A DNA stretch of 64,000 nt, taken from contig NZ_FOZV01000002.1 of assembly GCF_900116065.1 (NCBI RefSeq), positions 349,931-413,930 on the forward strand, in the 5' to 3' direction. The notes beneath the pieces are model-generated. The model was not told the origin of the DNA. It saw nothing but the letters and a program-made list of their open reading frames with translations, and made no database searches. The number at the start of each line of letters is the position of its first letter. The first letter of the stretch is position 1. The position numbers and the translations under genes were made by a program. Shown here piece after piece: positions 63,860 through 64,000 of this stretch. The DNA is from Brevundimonas viscosa (GTDB lineage: Bacteria; Pseudomonadota; Alphaproteobacteria; Caulobacterales; Caulobacteraceae).

Positions 63860-64000
63860 TCAGGCGGCGACCGGGCGTCGCGCCACGTTGCAGCGGGTCC
63901 AGAGCTTGTCCATGGCGCGGACGAGGTCGTCCATCATGGCGTCGTCGTGGTTGGGCGACGGGGTGAAGCGCAGGCGTTCGGTGCCCTTGGGCACGGTCGG
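63860..64000 (-). CDS. hemA: 5-aminolevulinate synthase, C-terminal 46 residues (runs off the window)
   Basis: The end of an ALA synthase, the first enzyme of the C4 heme pathway of alphaproteobacteria. The visible segment includes KGTERLRFTPSPNHDDAMMDDL, noted as its core RLRFTPSPNHDD, a hallmark of the HemA C-terminus, followed by ALDKLW-like AMDKLW. The stop lies five bases before the methyltransferase start. Confidence 0.9.
   Translation of the reverse strand, partial: PTVPKGTERLRFTPSPNHDDAMMDDLVRAMDKLWTRCNVARRPVAA

Overview
The window is high-GC, gene-dense chromosome of an alphaproteobacterium, most likely a member of Caulobacteraceae and possibly Brevundimonas-like. The lineage call rests on a popA gene (two receiver domains plus a degenerate GGDEF domain with an intact RxxD site), on alphaproteobacterial-type proteins (NtrY/NtrX, an NDUFS4-type complex I subunit, a CBP3-type chaperone, DUF2842, DUF6898, two-domain cold-shock protein), and on gene order such as recG/sdhE-mfd, plsX-fabH-ihfA-merR and glyA-nrdR-rib-nusB-thiL. 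Genus was not tested.

Layout. 1-4.2 kb: dusB-ntrY-ntrX with no ntrBC. 4.2-9.4 kb: ispDF, a membrane spermidine-synthase-like protein, a CinA-type amidohydrolase, a TusA-like protein and YihY. 9.4-12.7 kb: popA, an ArsR-SRPBCC pair and a secreted LprI-like protein. 12.7-18.7 kb: DNA repair (mfd, recG) with sdhE. 18.7-23.1 kb: LPS inner-core precursor operon kdsA-hldE-hldD plus a DUF3089 protein. 23.4-31.1 kb: cfa, sulfurtransferase, dicarboxylate symporter, orphan binding protein, metC, xthA and a WapI-like protein. 31.2-36.7 kb: three tRNA genes, envelope proteins, a lower-GC orphan gene, DUF192 and a cold-shock protein. 36.8-42.5 kb: recJ, glpX, phaC. 42.5-45.2 kb: msrB, argC, rpsI, rplM. 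45.2-46.2 kb: the only long non-coding stretch, holding dispersed repeats. 46.2-49.3 kb: PhoX-like protein, heme A synthase, two small membrane proteins and tRNA-Pro. 49.4-53.9 kb: merR, ihfA, fabH, plsX, DUF177, CBP3, bamE. 54.0-64.0 kb: a long minus-strand run from hemA through glyA, nrdR, the rib genes, nusB and thiL to the membrane pyrophosphatase hppA.

Almost everything is housekeeping: translation, repair, lipid, LPS, riboflavin and isoprenoid synthesis. Genes are packed, with many 1- or 4-base stop/start overlaps and several GTG or TTG starts. I see no phage, insertion sequence, CRISPR array, toxin system or defence island, and no convincing previously undescribed multi-gene system. 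The best leads are these: a riboflavin operon whose RibD lacks the deaminase domain and whose RibA-like domain lacks its zinc cysteines; a DUF3089 protein with Glu where the catalytic Ser should be; two unrelated inverted-repeat elements flanking rplM-rpsI; a pair of inverted repeats upstream of the cold-shock gene; and a lower-GC orphan gene at the 3' end of a tRNA-Pro.
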